Assembly: GCA_947487325.1 (NCBI GenBank)
Contig: CANKWG010000150.1
Span: forward strand, 1 to 5,544
Reading direction: 5' to 3'
From: Oxalobacteraceae bacterium
GTDB lineage: Bacteria > Pseudomonadota > Gammaproteobacteria > Burkholderiales > Burkholderiaceae_D
DNA: 5,544 nt
Below the pieces are notes generated by a model. It saw only the letters and a program-made list of their open reading frames with translations, was not told the origin of the DNA and searched no databases. The translations under genes and the position numbers were made by a program. Within the stretch, counting starts at the first letter, position 1; the number at the start of each line of letters is the position of its first letter. Shown one piece after another: positions 5,322-5,544 of this stretch.

Positions 5322-5544
5322 TTAGCTTTTTCGAAAGCTGCGGCGGGCTTGAAGATCGACCCAGCCATCCAGATACCATCGATATAGGCTCTCGCGGAGG
5401 TCAACTGAGGCCTGAGCGAGGTGGTGCGCCTCTATTGCCCGATTATCAGCCAGTTTCCTCAGCATTCGGCGATCTGATGCATTGGGCGAATAGGATTCGC
5501 CATTCATAAAGATATAGATGCCGCGATGCAGCATTCGGGTTTTT
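5322..5544 (-). CDS. C-terminal end of a RoxA/YcfD-like cupin ribosomal arginine hydroxylase (partial)
   Basis: Only the last 73 residues are in the window; the frame stays open to the right edge, so the Met at 5534-5532 is internal. The tail reads KTRMLHRGIYIFMNGESY, then a helical part (RRMLRKLADNRAIEA, then HHLAQASVDLRESLYRWYLDGWVDL). I recognise the FMNGE strand and following small helices as the C-terminal winged-helix-like domain of the JmjC/cupin oxygenases whose E. coli member YcfD (RoxA) hydroxylates an arginine of ribosomal protein L16 using Fe(II) and 2-oxoglutarate. The catalytic cupin with its His-x-Asp metal ligands would lie outside the window, so activity cannot be judged. The call rests on a short tail and is moderate. 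Confidence 0.6.
   Translation of the reverse strand, partial: KTRMLHRGIYIFMNGESYSPNASDRRMLRKLADNRAIEAHHLAQASVDLRESLYRWYLDGWVDLQARRSFRKS
5324..5339. repeat. Inverted repeat at the end of the cupin gene
   Basis: AGCTTT (5324-5329), loop TTCG, AAAGCT (5334-5339). It overlaps the last codons of the minus-strand gene. On the plus strand the loop would be UUCG, a stable tetraloop, but no T-tract follows. It may be coding coincidence. Confidence 0.35.

Overview
This window looks like a stretch of betaproteobacterial chromosome, probably from a Burkholderiales-like lineage. The evidence is protein style and gene order: a tryptophanyl-tRNA synthetase with the long insertion seen in that class, then a small methyltransferase, dapA, bamC and a YycJ-like metallo-beta-lactamase-fold protein. 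The assignment rests on recognition, not on a database search. I see no mobile element, CRISPR array, rRNA, tRNA or phage gene.

Positions 1-4733 hold five genes, all on the plus strand and closely spaced: trpS (its 5' end lies outside the window), an uncharacterised SAM-dependent methyltransferase, dapA, bamC and the MBL-fold hydrolase. Gaps between them are 24 to 76 bases and none contains an obvious terminator, so they may be transcribed together. A possible extra promoter lies just before dapA. dapA and bamC are also neighbours in E. coli (bamC = nlpB/dapX), although one makes lysine/diaminopimelate and the other is an outer-membrane assembly lipoprotein. Both serve the cell envelope, because diaminopimelate is a peptidoglycan precursor.

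Positions 4734-4839 separate this cluster from a convergent minus-strand gene. This gap holds three small hairpins in a row. The last is a clear bidirectional Rho-independent terminator that can stop transcription from both sides.

Positions 4840-5544 are read from the minus strand. First is a very small Ala/Pro/Glu/Lys-rich lipoprotein gene with an internal 30-bp direct repeat. A leader of about 275 bases (5047-5321) follows, carrying a good sigma-70-like promoter and a perfect 18-bp palindrome between promoter and gene. At the right edge is the 3' end of a gene whose product resembles the C-terminal winged-helix part of the RoxA/YcfD family of cupin (JmjC-type) ribosomal-protein arginine hydroxylases.

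Overall this is mainly housekeeping DNA. The points most worth a second look are the four-cysteine, iron-sulphur-like motif in TrpRS, the palindrome in the lipoprotein leader, the repeat-built lipoprotein, and the two conserved but poorly understood enzymes in the cluster. I found no convincing sign of a wholly new system.
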